A stretch of DNA of 64,000 nt from Paraburkholderia aromaticivorans (GCF_012689525.1 NZ_CP051514.1:744001-808000); one strand, 5' to 3'; counted from the stretch's first letter, positions 7,421-16,468 are shown. Made by a program: numbers and translations. The notes: a model not told the origin generated them from the sequence alone.

Positions 7421-8626
7421 TCATTGTTCCATGTATTGCTCGAGCACCTTGTAGCCGTGTCGAAGGAGAATCTCCTCGTCCTGCAGATACATGACGCTCT
7501 TGGCGCCCGATTCGAGCGCGGCGTGCGTGTCCTCCATCGTCGCCGTATCTTCGAGCCACGCGTTGCGCTGGAGCACCTGTGCGAACTCGACGGCCCATCG
7601 CTCGCTGTTCGTCTTCGGCGGCTTCACGTAGTACTTGCCTTCCCAGAGCGTCTTGTTGTGGGCGATCGGCCAGAACTGGTGCGTGAACCAAATGCCTTCC
7701 GAAATATGGATCAGGATGTTCGGGAAGACGGCGCTCAACTCGAACGAGAAGTCGCCCCGACGCTCCGGGTTCACGCCGGGCGGCAGCATCGACGAGCCGC
7801 GCTGCGCCACGAGCGACGCGCCCGAGATGCCGTTGGCGACGCCGGCCACCGGCGTCGGCGTGGCGTTGAGCGTGAGGCAGATGCCCGTCGTGCGATGTTC
7901 GCCGAACAACGCGACGTCGGTGAGCCCGCTCGAAAACACGTTGGGGAACGAGCCCGCATGAATGGTCGAGACGTGATACGCCTCGGAGAAAGCATCAAGC
8001 GCGATCTTCCAGTTGCAGTCCAGCAGGGTGTTGTAGCTGAAGCAGCGGCTCATCTCCTGGAACGGGAAGCCCGTAAGGTGACGCCCGAGGCCGCCCATGT
8101 ACTCATCGAGCGAGCGGTCCGGCTGGGCAGCCAGATTAATGAAGATGAAGCCTTCCCAGACGTCGGTATGAACGGGAGACAGGCCACCCGACGACTTCTC
8201 GAAGCACGGCGGAAAGCGCTCTTCCTCCGGCACCTGGACGAGCTTGCCTTGACCGTCGTAGACCCAGCCGTGAAAGCGGCACGTGACCACGGCGGCCTTG
8301 TTGCGGCCGAACGTTTCGTCGCCGTGCTCGACAATGACTTTGTTGCCGCGATGCGAGCAGGTGTTGTGAAAGCCGCGAATGCGCCCGTCCTTGCCGTGCA
8401 TCAGGATCACCGAGGTCTTCGCGAAGTGGATCTTCTTGACCTTGTAATCGCCGACTTTGGGAATCTCTTCAACACGGCCAACCTTCAGCCACGTATTCGA
8501 GAAGACGCGCGCTTTTTCGCGCTCGAAGAATTCGGGCGACACGCAGGGTTCCACGGGAATCGGCTCGGTGCCGAGGTCCGGGTACTTGCTCGCCCATCTC
8601 AGATTGTTGCGCGCTGCATCCATCAT
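7421..8626 (-). CDS. Rieske [2Fe-2S] aromatic-ring-hydroxylating oxygenase alpha subunit, module 1
   Basis: 401 residues, starting ATGATG behind AGAGGAG. The Rieske cluster ligands are C90-x-H92 (CSHRGN) and C116-x2-H119 (CRFHGW). The catalytic domain has the mononuclear-iron motif FSEAYHVSTIHAG, with H218 and H223 as iron ligands and E215 at the bridging position. It hydroxylates or cleaves an aromatic or heterocyclic substrate using electrons from the ferredoxin (11884) and reductase (12228). It lies 53 nt after the amidase and is followed by the ~117-residue protein and the SnoaL-like protein. Substrate cannot be read from sequence. The module 2 homologue is at 18948. Confidence 0.93.
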   Translation of the reverse strand: MMDAARNNLRWASKYPDLGTEPIPVEPCVSPEFFEREKARVFSNTWLKVGRVEEIPKVGDYKVKKIHFAKTSVILMHGKDGRIRGFHNTCSHRGNKVIVEHGDETFGRNKAAVVTCRFHGWVYDGQGKLVQVPEEERFPPCFEKSSGGLSPVHTDVWEGFIFINLAAQPDRSLDEYMGGLGRHLTGFPFQEMSRCFSYNTLLDCNWKIALDAFSEAYHVSTIHAGSFPNVFSSGLTDVALFGEHRTTGICLTLNATPTPVAGVANGISGASLVAQRGSSMLPPGVNPERRGDFSFELSAVFPNILIHISEGIWFTHQFWPIAHNKTLWEGKYYVKPPKTNSERWAVEFAQVLQRNAWLEDTATMEDTHAALESGAKSVMYLQDEEILLRHGYKVLEQYMEQ

Positions 8627-8679
8627 TGCTCCTCTGTCTGTATAAGTTCACCGCTGAATTCGTGGGCCACGGCGCCGGC

Positions 8680-10029
8680 TCAACGCGTGGCGTCAGGTTC
8701 ATGCGCCTCGCCGTCGAGCCCGTACTGCGCGCGCGCGAGATGCGCGATGCCGAGCCCTTCGAGGATCGCCATCGGACACAGAAACGTCACGCGCACGACG
8801 CCGGGCAGACGGCTGATCTCGATCGAGCCGGCGATCGTCGCGCGGTTGAGGATCTCGTCATAGGCAAGACCCGTTACGTCCGCCGCGCGTTGCAGGCCGT
8901 TTTTCGTCGCGTCGTTCAGCGTCGTTCCCGAGCCGATGAAAGTGATCGGCGCGTTCTCCTCGATCTCGCCCTGTCCATAACGCTGCGCGAGCCGCCGCAC
9001 GTGCGCGCGTTGCGTCGCGTTCATCGGACGCGCCATCGGCGGCAGATCGTCGGGGCGTTGCAGCAGGATCGGGCCGTCGAGCGACAGCCCCTTGATCACC
9101 TCCACCTGCAACTCGACTTCGCCAGCCACGTCGGTGGCGTGACCCGCGATTTCGCCGTTGCCTTGCTGCGCATGCATGTCGCCCATATAAACGCCCGCGC
9201 CCGGCACCTTGACGGGACAGATGACGATGGCGCCGTCCCGCACGCTGTTGGTGTCCATGTGGCCGTCGGTCTTGCTCGCGTCGAGCGTCGCCTTCGAGAG
9301 ACCGAACGCATGCGGCGCATCGACGAGGAACGCGCCGAAGTCGCCCGCGTTATGCGAGTCGGGCATGTCGACCGAAGGCAGGGTGCCGATGTTGCCGAGG
9401 AACGGCTGCATGTGGGCCGCGAGGCCGCTCAGGTCGGCGCGCGCGAGCGACAGGATCGAATGCTGCTCGGACAGTTCGGGCAGGCGCGCCATCTTGGCAG
9501 GCATGCCGGCGATGCGCTGGGCGGCGTCCTTGTCGACGGTGAGCGAGACACGGTTCTCGTGATCGAGCACGATCACATAGCCGTGGCTGAAGCGAAACGC
9601 GTTGACCTCCGCGCCGCAGACGCTGCAGTGGATCGCTTCGTCGCCGGTCCCTTCGACGTGGCTCGGCGGACTCTCCGTGCCGCACGCGGAGCAACGCTTG
9701 GCCACGAACGGATCGCCGACATAGCGGCCTTCGACGAACTCCATCACGCCCGACGAAGTCGCAAGCGAGGTCACGTCACAGCGCAGGATCTTGAGCGTGA
9801 CCGCATCGCCAACTTCGGCGCCCTCGACTGCAACTGGCTGCGTGACCTCGTGGCCGCCGCGAAAGACCGGCGTGATCATCGGGCCCCAGCAGCCGGGCGA
9901 CGTGCCGGTGACGATGCGTCCGCCGTTCCTGAGCGGCCCGAGCATCGCGAGTGTCGGGCCGATCACGCCTCGGGTATAGGCGCCGACCTCGACGACGTCC
10001 TGGGGCGACGTCGGCAACGGATGCGTCAT
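8680..10029 (-). CDS. Acetamidase/formamidase (FmdA_AmdA family) with zinc ribbon, module 1
   Basis: 449 residues. ATG 10029 is preceded by GCGAGGA; an in-frame ATG at 10056 lacks this. Family landmarks are GCWGPMITPVF, TSLATSSGVM, MPDSHNAGDFG, DGHMDTNSVRDG and YMGDMHAQQGNGEIAGHATD. A four-cysteine ribbon (KRCSACGTESP and HCSVCGAEV, about residues 145-185) sits in the middle of the chain and is also in the module 2 copy. FmdA enzymes hydrolyse short amides to acid plus ammonia in the cytoplasm. As first gene of the oxygenase operon, it probably removes a C-N bond before or after oxygenation. It is driven from a FixJ-type box at 10153-10168. Confidence 0.9.
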   Translation of the reverse strand: MTHPLPTSPQDVVEVGAYTRGVIGPTLAMLGPLRNGGRIVTGTSPGCWGPMITPVFRGGHEVTQPVAVEGAEVGDAVTLKILRCDVTSLATSSGVMEFVEGRYVGDPFVAKRCSACGTESPPSHVEGTGDEAIHCSVCGAEVNAFRFSHGYVIVLDHENRVSLTVDKDAAQRIAGMPAKMARLPELSEQHSILSLARADLSGLAAHMQPFLGNIGTLPSVDMPDSHNAGDFGAFLVDAPHAFGLSKATLDASKTDGHMDTNSVRDGAIVICPVKVPGAGVYMGDMHAQQGNGEIAGHATDVAGEVELQVEVIKGLSLDGPILLQRPDDLPPMARPMNATQRAHVRRLAQRYGQGEIEENAPITFIGSGTTLNDATKNGLQRAADVTGLAYDEILNRATIAGSIEISRLPGVVRVTFLCPMAILEGLGIAHLARAQYGLDGEAHEPDATR

Positions 10030-10152
10030 GAAAGTGTCCTCGCTTGAGTGGGGCACGAACCGGATAATCGCGGTCCGACTTCAGGTTGGTAGGTGGACTC
10101 AAGCGTAGGGAAATCGCCCGCGCGCCGTTATCCGGTCGGTTGATTAGCCCGC

Positions 10153-10168
10153 TACGGGATAACACTTA
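10153..10168 (-). promoter_or_regulatory. FixJ-type box upstream of the amidase-oxygenase operon, module 1
   Basis: On the minus strand the site is TAAGTGTTATCCCGTA, followed 22 bp from its first base by a second half-like TAATCA. The downstream part TAGCGGGCTAATCAACC resembles that of the ferredoxin promoter box. It is 124 bp upstream of the amidase start. Confidence 0.6.
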
Positions 10169-10298
10169 ACGCCGGGCGGGACGCGCTGCGCCGGTGCTAT
10201 GCTCACGACCATGTCAAGCCTGATCGCAGCGCCATGAGCACAGCCATTCACCAGAACGAGACTAACTACCGCGACGTCTTCGTCTACGCGAACACATC

Positions 10299-11741
10299 AT
10301 GGTGATCCACGATATGGATACCGGCGAGATTCTCGAAGCCAATCGCAAGGCCTGCGAGATGTACGGTCACCCGATCGAGGAACTGCGCGGCATGTCGATC
10401 GGCGAATTGACGCGCAATCACTTTCCGTACGACACGGAGGGCGGCTTGCGGCGCGTGCGCGAAGCCCGCGACTCCGGCGACTCCGTGATCTTCGAATGGG
10501 TCATCCGGCACGCGAATGACCAGGAAACGCCCGTCGAGGTCAGCCTCAAGCGCATCACGCTCAACGGCATCGACCGCGTGATCGCGGTGGCGCGCGACAT
10601 CACAGAGCGCAAGCAGGCCGTCGCGCAGCTCAAGGAGCGAGAGCGCTACTACCGCAGGCTGATCGAGAGTTCGTCGGACGGCATCGCGATCCTTTCGGCC
10701 GCAGGCATGATCCGCTTCGTGGGCCCGTCGATCTACGCGCTGCTGGGCGTTTCGGCGCGCGTGCTGACCGGGCGGTCGGTCTACGCGTTCATCGCGCCCG
10801 ACAACGTCGAATCGGTGCGCGAGGCCATCCATTCGCTCGCGCCGGGCGCAAGCGTCAACCTTGCCTATCGGATCCAGCATCGCAACGGCGGATGGCGCAT
10901 TCACGAGGCACGCTGCCGCAACCTGCTCGACGACCGTGCCGTCAACGGCATCCTCGTGAACTTCCGCGACGTCACGGAGCGCGTCAAGGCCGAGGAAACC
11001 GCGCGTGCGCGCGCGCTCGAACTGAGCCGCATCGCGCGCATTTCGACCACCGGAGAGATGGCCACCGCGCTCGCGCACGAACTGAATCAACCACTCTTCG
11101 CGATCGTGAACTTCGTCGCCGGCTGCCGGCGGCGCATCGGGTCGGGCAACTATTCAGCCGAAGACCTGATGCGCGTGCTGGAACTCACGCAAAACGAGGC
11201 CGAGCGTGCGGGAAGGATCATCAACAAGGTGCGGGAGTTCACGTGCAACCGTACCTATCGACGCCAGACGGTCGACGTCAGGAAGCTGATCCACGACATC
11301 TCGGACCTGATCGCGCTACGCGCGCGGCAGGACGACGTGACGGTCCACTATGAAATGGACGACACGCCCTGCGAAATCGAATGCGACGATGTGCTCATCC
11401 AGCAGGTCGTCATCAATCTCGCGATCAACGGCATCGAGGCGATGTCGGGTTCGTCTTCCGATCAGCGCGAGCTGCGGATATCCGCGTCGAAGCGGCCCGA
11501 CGGCGACGTGCAGATCACGGTGTCCGACACCGGGCCGGGCTTGCCGCGCGTGAGCCCCGAGCGCATCTTCGCGTCGCTCTTTTCGACCAAGCACGCCGGG
11601 CTCGGCATCGGCCTGTCGCTTTGCCACTCGATCGTCGAAACTCACGGCGGACGCCTGTGGGTCGCGAGCTCGGACGTGCCGCCCCGCACGCGATTTCACG
11701 TGATGCTGCCGCGCACACTCGCCGACGCCCCGCCGCGATAA
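10299..11741 (+). CDS. Soluble PAS-domain sensor histidine kinase, module 1 (5' end frameshifted)
   Basis: At least 480 residues. There are two PAS/PAC units (about 1-105 and 110-230), then a HisKA H-box ATALAHELNQPL, an N-box VVINLAINGIEAM, a G1 box VSDTGPGLP and a G2 region HAGLGIGLSLCHSIVETHGG. No membrane segment is present, so it senses a cytoplasmic signal, as in FixL/StyS-like kinases. The second kinase (21109) starts MSLQLNYYEVFKHANDSMLI; here the matching 5' part begins at ATG 10234 (MSTAIHQNETNYRDVFVYAN) but is one base out of phase, a one-nucleotide loss near 10296. Translation may start at 10299, or the gap is a sequencing error. Its partner is probably the regulator at 3008. Confidence 0.85.
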   Translation: MVIHDMDTGEILEANRKACEMYGHPIEELRGMSIGELTRNHFPYDTEGGLRRVREARDSGDSVIFEWVIRHANDQETPVEVSLKRITLNGIDRVIAVARDITERKQAVAQLKERERYYRRLIESSSDGIAILSAAGMIRFVGPSIYALLGVSARVLTGRSVYAFIAPDNVESVREAIHSLAPGASVNLAYRIQHRNGGWRIHEARCRNLLDDRAVNGILVNFRDVTERVKAEETARARALELSRIARISTTGEMATALAHELNQPLFAIVNFVAGCRRRIGSGNYSAEDLMRVLELTQNEAERAGRIINKVREFTCNRTYRRQTVDVRKLIHDISDLIALRARQDDVTVHYEMDDTPCEIECDDVLIQQVVINLAINGIEAMSGSSSDQRELRISASKRPDGDVQITVSDTGPGLPRVSPERIFASLFSTKHAGLGIGLSLCHSIVETHGGRLWVASSDVPPRTRFHVMLPRTLADAPPR

Positions 11742-11754
11742 GCAAAAACCTGTA
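11739..11754 (+). promoter_or_regulatory. FixJ-type box upstream of the ferredoxin-reductase operon, module 1
   Basis: TAAGCAAAAACCTGTA, identical to the box at 2368-2383, overlaps the kinase stop codon. A second TAAGCA follows at 21 bp and TAACCTGAC at 60 bp, the same geometry as at 2368. The ferredoxin start is at 11884. Confidence 0.65.
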
Positions 11755-11883
11755 GCCGCTAAGCAATCCATCCGATTTACCCTCGGCGAAGCGGCCACTA
11801 ACCTGACGCCACGACAACACGCATTCCGTCGATCGACGCCACCACGCGCCGGTCCGCGGAGTTCGACAATCAGGAGCGTCATC

Positions 11884-12213
11884 ATGACGGTAGCCGAGCA
11901 TACGATTCACATTCTCTGCAAAACTTCCGACGTGCCGCCGGGATGCGCGAAGCGCATCGAGCTGGCTGGCCGTCCGCCCCTCGCGGTCTTCAATCTTGAC
12001 GGCCGCTTCCATGTCACCGACGACACCTGCACGCACGGCGAGGCCTCGCTCTGCGACGGCGAAATCGACGGCGATGTGGTCGAGTGTCCGTTTCATCAGG
12101 GCGCATTCCACATTCGCACGGGCAAGGCGGTTGGCGCGCCCCGCACGATCGATCTGAAGACCTATGCCGCCGTTATCGAGAACGACGCGATCGGCGTGCG
12201 CATCGAGGATTGA
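11884..12213 (+). CDS. Rieske-type [2Fe-2S] ferredoxin, module 1
   Basis: 109 residues behind CAGGAG. The two-motif Rieske centre is C49-T-H51-G and C68-P-F-H71-Q-G. It is a small soluble electron carrier of dioxygenase systems (BphF/NdoA-like): it takes electrons from the reductase encoded 14 bp downstream and passes them to the alpha subunit at 7421. The gene is divergent from the oxygenase operon, and the kinase gene lies between. The module 2 copy at 15041 has equal length and aligned cysteines and histidines. Confidence 0.92.
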   Translation: MTVAEHTIHILCKTSDVPPGCAKRIELAGRPPLAVFNLDGRFHVTDDTCTHGEASLCDGEIDGDVVECPFHQGAFHIRTGKAVGAPRTIDLKTYAAVIENDAIGVRIED

Positions 12214-12227
12214 GGGAGACTATGGTC

Positions 12228-13244
12228 ATGTCAGAGATTCTGCTCGAAGGCGGGGCACACCGCTTCCACTGTGAACGGCACGACACCGTGCTCGGCGCAG
12301 GCTTGCGCGCCGGGCTGGGGCTGCCTTACGAATGCACGGTCGGCGCGTGCGGGACCTGCAAGTTCGAACTGCTGGAGGGCACCGTCGAGAGCTTGTGGGA
12401 GGATGCGCCGGGCCTGTCCGCGCGCGACCGCGCCAAAGGGCGAAAGCTGGCCTGCCAGAGCCGCCCGACGAGCGACTGCCGCATCAAGATCAGGCTCGAC
12501 GAGGCGTGCCGTCCACTCGATCCGCCGCGCAAACAGCCGGCCGTTTTCGTTTCGTCCGCGAACATCACACACGATATCCGCGAGTTTCGCTTTCGCACCG
12601 CTTCGCGTGCCGCGTTTCTGCCCGGACAGTTCGCTCTCCTTCATCTCGATGGGGTTGCCGGCGCACGCGCCTATTCGATGGCGAACCTCGCGAACGATGA
12701 AGGCGAGTGGCACTTCCAGGTGCGCCGGGTCGCACAGGGCGTCGGTACGTCGGTGCTGTTCGACACGCTCGAGCCCGGCGCGTGCGTCACACTCGACGGA
12801 CCATATGGCATGGCATATCTGCGCAAGGAACCCGTGCGCGACGTCGTGTGCGTGGCGGGCGGATCGGGCCTCGCCCCAATGCTCTCGATCGCGCGCGGCA
12901 TGGCTGATCTCGACATGCTGGCGACTCATCGTCTGCACTTCTTCTACGGTGCACGCACGCCGCGCGACGTATGCGGAGAAGCACAGCTGCGCGTGCTGGC
13001 GGGCTACGGCGACCGAATCGTGTTCCATCCCGCCGTATCGTCCGTCGAAGAAGCGGCGCGCGAAGCATGGATCGGATATACCGGCTTCGTGCATCACCAC
13101 GTCGAGGAAACGCTCGGCGCCGGCTTCACCGGCTACGAGTTCTACATGGCCGGCCCGCCGCCGATGATCCACGCGATGCAGGAGATGTTGCACGTCCGTC
13201 ATGCCGTGCCGGCCTCGCAGGTTCATTTCGACCGCTTCTTCTGA
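12228..13244 (+). CDS. Ferredoxin reductase: plant-type [2Fe-2S] plus FAD and NAD(P) domains, module 1
   Basis: 338 residues. The start at ATG 12228 gives the best spacing to GGGAG and the same N-terminus length as the module 2 copy; an ATG six bases earlier is less likely. The N-terminal plant-type cluster uses C36, C41, C44 and C76 (CTVGACGTC, LACQ). Next comes the FAD-binding domain with ARAYSMAN, then the NAD-binding domain with CVAGGSGLAPMLSIARG and a C-terminal QVHFDRFF. It moves electrons from NAD(P)H to the Rieske ferredoxin encoded just upstream. Confidence 0.92.
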   Translation: MSEILLEGGAHRFHCERHDTVLGAGLRAGLGLPYECTVGACGTCKFELLEGTVESLWEDAPGLSARDRAKGRKLACQSRPTSDCRIKIRLDEACRPLDPPRKQPAVFVSSANITHDIREFRFRTASRAAFLPGQFALLHLDGVAGARAYSMANLANDEGEWHFQVRRVAQGVGTSVLFDTLEPGACVTLDGPYGMAYLRKEPVRDVVCVAGGSGLAPMLSIARGMADLDMLATHRLHFFYGARTPRDVCGEAQLRVLAGYGDRIVFHPAVSSVEEAAREAWIGYTGFVHHHVEETLGAGFTGYEFYMAGPPPMIHAMQEMLHVRHAVPASQVHFDRFF

Positions 13245-13272
13245 CCACGGGTCACGTACGGGACAACACTCC

Positions 13273-13551
13273 ATGAACATGACCGACGCCATCGGCTTGA
13301 CGGCCGGCTTTCTGACGACGATCTCCTTCGTACCGCAGGTCGTCAAGATCTGGCGCTCAGCCTCCGCCCGCGATATTTCGTATGGCATGTACGCCTGCTT
13401 CATCGCGGGCGTCAGTCTGTGGCTCTGCTATGGACTGGCCATCGCCGCGCTGCCGCTCGTGATGAACAACGCGATCGTATTGGTCTTGGCCATCACGATC
13501 ATCGCGCTGAAATACCGCTTCGAGCGCGCACGCGGCCCGAACGTCGGGTGA
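13273..13551 (+). CDS. SemiSWEET / PQ-loop transporter
   Basis: 92 residues with three hydrophobic helices (GLTAGFLTTISFVPQVVKIW, then ISYGMYACFIAGVSLWLCYG, then MNNAIVLVLAITIIALKY) and the PQ motif in FVPQVVK. Bacterial SemiSWEETs form dimers that carry small sugars or similar solutes across the inner membrane. It starts 28 bp after the reductase gene on the same strand, so it may be the last gene of the operon, although a link with the oxygenase pathway is not evident. Module 2 has no counterpart. Confidence 0.85.
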   Translation: MNMTDAIGLTAGFLTTISFVPQVVKIWRSASARDISYGMYACFIAGVSLWLCYGLAIAALPLVMNNAIVLVLAITIIALKYRFERARGPNVG

Positions 13552-13639
13552 CGTTCTCGGCTAACACGCCGACCGCTTTCGAACCTGCCGTTGAAAAACG
13601 ACGCGCTGGTCACTGTGAAGGTAACCGGCGCGTTTTCCG

Positions 13640-14384
13640 GCATATTCGTCGCCTACTGCGCGGTGCCATCAGTTCGGCGATCGGCGAAAGTCCCTGCTCG
13701 GGCCACATCGCCGAGTAGCCGCCGTCGACGGCCAGATTGGTGCCGGTGATGAACGACGCCTTGTTGGAGACGAGGAAGAGCACCGCGTTGGCCACCTCTT
13801 CGGGTACCCCAATCCGCCCGAGCATGTGAAAAAGGCTTCCCCGCCGCATTGCGCGCGCCTTGTCGCCGCCGGATATCGCATCGAGCACGCCGGACCACGT
13901 CCAGCCCGGCGAGACAGCATTCACGCGAATATTGTCGGCGGCGAGATCGAGCGCCTGGCTGCGCGTCAATTGCACAATCGCGGTCTTGCTAGCCGGATAG
14001 AGCCAGCGGCCGGCTTGCGCCGCCGCCCGCCTCGCGCATGAACCGATGCGCCCCCGGAAGCAGCATGCATGCGCCGACGACGTTGACGTCGAACGCCGCG
14101 AGCCAATGCGCGCGTGTAGACGCGAGCGCATCGTCGATATAGGCACAGGCGACGTCGACCAGCATGTCGATGCGCCCGAAGCGCCCGTGCGCCGCCTGAA
14201 CACAGGCGCGCACCGCGTCGTCGTCGGCGAGGTCGGTTTCGGCGAACATCGCGCGCTCGCCCAGCGAGGCCGCGAGCGCGCCGCCTCGCTGGGCGTCCGT
14301 AGACTGCAGGACAGCCGGAATGATGCCCGCCGCGCCGTTGGTCGCTTCAGATTGCTCATTGTCGGATGATGAAACTGGGGACAA
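13640..14384 (-). pseudogene. Short-chain dehydrogenase/reductase remnant between the two modules
   Basis: Read on the minus strand there is a degraded Rossmann start (NGAAGIIPAVLQS) and then ERAMFAETDLADDDAVRACV and GRFGRIDMLVDVACAY, up to about 13990. After a frameshift and loss of the usual catalytic Ser segment it continues with the active-site YPASK, then NIRVNAVSPGWTWSGVL and ASFITGTNLAVDGGYSAMWP. This is a classical SDR that can no longer be made whole. It marks the border between module 1 and module 2. Confidence 0.75.
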
Positions 14385-14787
14385 GACTCTAACCGATTCC
14401 CCGTCTCTATTTGCACCAGATCCATCAAATCCAGCTTTCCAGACTGCCCGGCACGGTAAACGAGGAAATCTGGCTTACCCATGCCAGAAGGCCGCTTGCA
14501 GACCCGGCCTCGCGAAGTCGTCGGTTTCGAAAAAAAGCTGGCGTCATTCCCAGCGTAAGTCTGTTCAGCCAGGCTCCATGGTCACCCCGGTATGCGGAGC
14601 TGCTGCCGAGTCTTGGGCTGAATCTCCTGCCCTTCGGTATAAGCGCGACCTCGTGCCTCGGCGCAAGCTCGATGTGCCGGATTTACGCCATCAAGCTGCA
14701 AATTTCTGCCGACTTCACAACGCGTTTGCACAACCGACAACGCGGCTTCGCGTTGATTACTTCGGGATTCCAGTTGCCTTGTGCCTC
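14385..14787. other. Spacer without a recognisable gene
   Basis: Several open frames cross this stretch, but none has a family signature, a good ribosome site or coding-like composition. It may hold degraded coding sequence from the neighbouring SDR or small-protein genes. Confidence 0.4.
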
Positions 14788-14925
14788 ATGGAACAAGGTA
14801 AGGTCGTTGCTGTGAATGCCCGGCGGGGCTTCTTCATTGTCGCGATCGATCACGGCGATTACGCGGTGTTCGAACTCCTGTCGGACATCGACGCGAACGT
14901 GGCGGAAGGCTCGTGGCATAAGTGA
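14788..14925 (+). CDS. Small conserved-type protein, probably a truncated fragment
   Basis: 45 residues, MEQGKVVAVNARRGFFIVAI followed by DHGDYAVFELL. The pattern recalls a family of small Burkholderia proteins that start with a short beta-barrel and are normally longer. The frame ends soon after LLSDIDANVAEG, so this is probably the 5' part of a gene whose 3' end was lost when module 2 joined here. The last bases overlap the FixJ-type box of the ferredoxin operon. Confidence 0.35.
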   Translation: MEQGKVVAVNARRGFFIVAIDHGDYAVFELLSDIDANVAEGSWHK

Positions 14926-14934
14926 AAGCATCTA
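14919..14934 (+). promoter_or_regulatory. FixJ-type box upstream of the ferredoxin-reductase operon, module 2
   Basis: TAAGTGAAAGCATCTA fits TAAG-N10-TA, and a second TAAG begins exactly 21 bp downstream at 14940, the same spacing as in module 1. The ferredoxin start is at 15041. Confidence 0.6.
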
Positions 14935-15040
14935 CCCGATAAGAAAACGCGCCGATTTCGGAAACTATTCGCGGTGTTTATCCTGTTCATTAATATTCCG
15001 AGCCGGCCGTGGCGCGGACGTAAATGACGGGATGCTTGAA

Positions 15041-15370
15041 ATGAATGCTGCTAATCGAGTAATAAGAATCGTTTGCGAGACGGGCGACGTCGCGCATGGC
15101 TGCGCCAAACGGGTCGAGCGGGAAGGCCTTCCACCATTGGCCGTCTTTAACGTCGACGGCGAATTTTATGTCACCGACGACACCTGCACGCATGGTGACG
15201 CCTCACTATGTGAGGGCGAGGTCGAAGACGGCATCGTCGAATGCCCCTTCCATCAAGGTGCTTTTGACGTCCGCTCCGGCAAGGTTGTATCTGCTCCGTG
15301 CAGCATTCCTCTCAAGACATATGACGTCATCGTCACCAATGGAACAGTAGCCGTCGAGGTCGGGGAGTAA
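15041..15370 (+). CDS. Rieske-type [2Fe-2S] ferredoxin, module 2
   Basis: 109 residues when started at ATG 15041, which aligns residue by residue with the module 1 ferredoxin; an ATG nine bases earlier is possible. The ligands are CTHG at 49-52 and CPFHQG at 68-73. It has the same role as the copy at 11884, carrying electrons to the module 2 oxygenase (18948). Many third-position differences from module 1 and lower GC show the pair is not a recent duplication. The reductase starts 6 bp downstream. Confidence 0.92.
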   Translation: MNAANRVIRIVCETGDVAHGCAKRVEREGLPPLAVFNVDGEFYVTDDTCTHGDASLCEGEVEDGIVECPFHQGAFDVRSGKVVSAPCSIPLKTYDVIVTNGTVAVEVGE

Positions 15371-15376
15371 CGCGAT

Positions 15377-16381
15377 ATGAACAATATCACCATCGAACAG
15401 GCCGGCACGACATTTCGATGTGGTGACGGTGACACGATCTTGTCGGCTGGGCTGCGTAGTGGTCTGGGGATGCCACATGAATGCACGGTAGGTAACTGCG
15501 GGACGTGCAAATTCGAGCTCCTTGAGGGCAAGGTAGAAGTGCTGTGGCAGGACGCACCTGGCCTGTCTGAGCGGGATCGATCGAAGGGGCGGATGTTGGC
15601 GTGCCAGTGTCGCCCCGTCGAAGACTCCCGAATCAAAATCAGACTCGACGACGCATGCCGCCTGGTTCATCCGCCCAGAAAGATCGAGGCAATCCTGACC
15701 GGGACCACCGGTGTCACGCACGATATCCGGGAATTCAGATTCCAGTCTGGCAGTGAAGCCTCGTTCATTGCAGGGCAATTTGCGTTGATCAATCTTCCCG
15801 GAGTGATTGGTCCGCGCGCTTATTCGATGGCGAATCTGGGAAACAACGCGGGCGAATGGCATTTCCAGGTGCGCCGGGTTATGGGCGGCAGCGGCAGCAG
15901 TGTGCTTTTTGATCGTATGAACCTTGGGGATCGTGTCGAGCTGGATGGCCCCTATGGGCTTGCCTATCTCCGGACTGAGGTCAAACGGGATGTTGTATGT
16001 ATTGCCGGTGGCTCGGGGCTGGCGCCCATGCTTTCGATAGCCCGGGGCATCGTTGCATCCGGAATGACGCCGGAGACGAATTTGCATTTCTTCTACGGCG
16101 CGCGACAGACGCGCGACGTTTGCGGAGAGGAATATCTAAAGAGCTTGCCCGGCTTTGACCAGACGATTTTCTATCATCCGTCCGTGTCTTCTCCTGATGA
16201 CGGCTGGAATGGCCGGACGGGCTTCGTTCACGAAGCGTTGAAGGACGTGTTACCCGGAAATCTTGCCGATTACGAATACTACATGGCAGGGCCGTCACTC
16301 ATGATGCGGGCATCCGTCGAAATGCTGACCGGGCACTATCAGGTCCCACTGGGTCAGATTCATTTCGATAGTTTCTTTTAA
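15377..16381 (+). CDS. Ferredoxin reductase: plant-type [2Fe-2S] plus FAD and NAD(P) domains, module 2
   Basis: 334 residues behind GGGGAG. The plant-type cluster cysteines C36, C41, C44 and C76 (CTVGNCGTC, LACQ) are followed by the FAD-binding PRAYSMANLG and the NAD-binding CIAGGSGLAPMLSIARG, ending QIHFDSFF. Domain order and length match the copy at 12228. The 3' end faces the module 2 response regulator, and a short inverted repeat AAGGGC-AGAA-GCCCTT (16405-16420) lies between them without a T tract. Confidence 0.92.
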   Translation: MNNITIEQAGTTFRCGDGDTILSAGLRSGLGMPHECTVGNCGTCKFELLEGKVEVLWQDAPGLSERDRSKGRMLACQCRPVEDSRIKIRLDDACRLVHPPRKIEAILTGTTGVTHDIREFRFQSGSEASFIAGQFALINLPGVIGPRAYSMANLGNNAGEWHFQVRRVMGGSGSSVLFDRMNLGDRVELDGPYGLAYLRTEVKRDVVCIAGGSGLAPMLSIARGIVASGMTPETNLHFFYGARQTRDVCGEEYLKSLPGFDQTIFYHPSVSSPDDGWNGRTGFVHEALKDVLPGNLADYEYYMAGPSLMMRASVEMLTGHYQVPLGQIHFDSFF

Positions 16382-16468
16382 CTAGCCGAAAGGGCGGACT
16401 ATATAAGGGCAGAAGCCCTTGGTGATATGGGAGCGGAGCGACCGGATAATCATGTCGCTCAGTTGTAT

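Noticed and set aside
7394..8863. A 489-codon plus-strand frame across the Rieske alpha gene.
   Set aside because: It is antisense to the oxygenase, which has all cluster ligands; it is a GC-rich shadow.
8626..10047. A 473-codon plus-strand frame across the amidase gene.
   Set aside because: It is antisense to a clear FmdA-family gene, and a similar shadow appears opposite the module 2 cop​y.
16405..16420. Hairpin AAGGGC-AGAA-GCCCTT between the module 2 reductase and regulator as a terminator.
   Set aside because: The stem is short and there is no T tract on either strand.
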